Shown: positions 5,790-6,027 of the stretch, one piece after another | How positions within the stretch are numbered: position 1 is the stretch's first letter | Layout: each line of letters opens with the position of its first letter | Assembly: GCA_029884275.1 (NCBI GenBank) | Contig: JAOUIC010000121.1 | Span: forward strand, 1-6,027 | Source: Gemmatimonadota bacterium | Lineage (GTDB): Bacteria > Gemmatimonadota > Gemmatimonadetes > Gemmatimonadales > GWC2-71-9 | Length of the DNA stretch: 6,027 bases | Direction: 5' to 3' | Translations under genes and position numbers: made by a program | Notes under the pieces: generated by a model | Databases searched by the model: none | What the model saw: only the letters and a program-made list of their open reading frames with translations | Told to the model about the DNA's origin: nothing

Positions 5790-6027
5790 GCGTCTGCCTG
5801 GCGGCCTCACGCCAGCCGATGTCTCGCCGGAATACCTTTCCGTCGAACGCGATAGCCTCCGACGCGGCGCGGCTGGCGGCCTGCGCCCCGGCGAAGTCGG
5901 CGGCCACGGCCGTCACGGTGAGGACTCGCCCCCCGCTGCCCCGCAACACTCCGTCCTCGCCCCGGGTCGTACCCGCATGGAAGACGGTCACGCCGTCCGG
6001 GAGCTGGGCCGGGATGGCGATGGGGGC
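5773..6027 (-). CDS. purD: phosphoribosylamine-glycine ligase (GARS), 3' end (5' part outside window)
   Basis: The 84 C-terminal residues run in from the right edge. They carry the PurD C-terminal signature: VFHAGT (15-20 of the visible part), DGVLRGSGGRVLTVTAVA (the 'T.GGRVL.VTA' element) and, near the end, AIAFDGKVFRRDIGWRE. PurD joins glycine to phosphoribosylamine with ATP in the second step of purine synthesis, in the cytoplasm. The visible part is only the C-terminal domain that closes the ATP-grasp enzyme; the ATP-binding core lies upstream. The TGA at 5775-5773 falls 17 bases inside mutM, so mutM translation probably starts before purD translation ends. The tail after DIG is about 14 residues, ordinary for the family. 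Confidence 0.92.
   Translation of the reverse strand, partial: APIAIPAQLPDGVTVFHAGTTRGEDGVLRGSGGRVLTVTAVAADFAGAQAASRAASEAIAFDGKVFRRDIGWREAARQTRAGTP

Noticed and set aside
5013..5855. Plus-strand open frame of 280 codons opposite mutM
   Set aside because: It is a shadow of mutM: no domain, no ribosome-binding site, and it spans the mutM/purD overlap.
1..6027. tRNA or rRNA genes, CRISPR repeats, insertion sequences, att sites, toxin-antitoxin or phage-defence genes
   Set aside because: Read for on both strands and not seen. Coding genes fill nearly all the window and the only inverted repeats are those at gene ends. The GIY-YIG protein is better explained as UvrC/Cho-like repair than as a homing or defence nuclease because of its UVR motif and cysteine cluster.

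Overview
The window comes from a high-GC bacterial chromosome. Gene content and protein style suggest Gemmatimonadota or a close relative: secreted proteins with signal peptides ending near LAAQA or LPAQS, a TPR plus GWxTD-type protein, a CBM9-like secreted protein, and tight gene packing. This placement is inference from style, not from a marker gene. No tRNA, rRNA, CRISPR array, insertion sequence or prophage signature was seen, and almost every base is coding.

Layout, left to right. Bases 1-345 (+) hold the C-terminal part of a YfcE/MJ0936-type metallophosphoesterase. It converges on a small secreted NTF2-like/DUF3887-like protein (361-789, -), and an imperfect 16-bp stem covers both stop codons as a candidate bidirectional terminator. 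A 79-base divergent spacer follows. A CBM9-like secreted protein (869-1492, +) then probably starts at a TTG with a good Shine-Dalgarno. It converges, 13 bases apart, on a minus-strand block filling the rest of the window.

The minus-strand block reads, in transcription order: purD 3' end (6027-5773), mutM (5789-4965, overlapping purD by 17 bases), a short UvrC/Cho-like GIY-YIG nuclease (4923-3829), and a 769-residue secreted TPR/GWxTD-like protein (3815-1506). The spacing (17-base overlap, 41-base gap, 13-base gap) fits one transcription unit. It joins purine synthesis, base-excision repair of oxidised purines, a nucleotide-excision-type incision enzyme and an envelope protein of unknown role. 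A small perfect hairpin at the mutM stop may partly separate the first two genes from the last two.

Most notable: the UvrC-like protein keeps the full GIY-YIG active site, four cysteines and the UVR motif but lacks the second nuclease half. MutM has Ile where the family's intercalating Phe wedge normally sits. The GWxTD-like protein has lost the GWxTD signature itself. I do not see a clearly new multi-gene system; the mutM plus short UvrC-like pair is the best candidate for a functional association.
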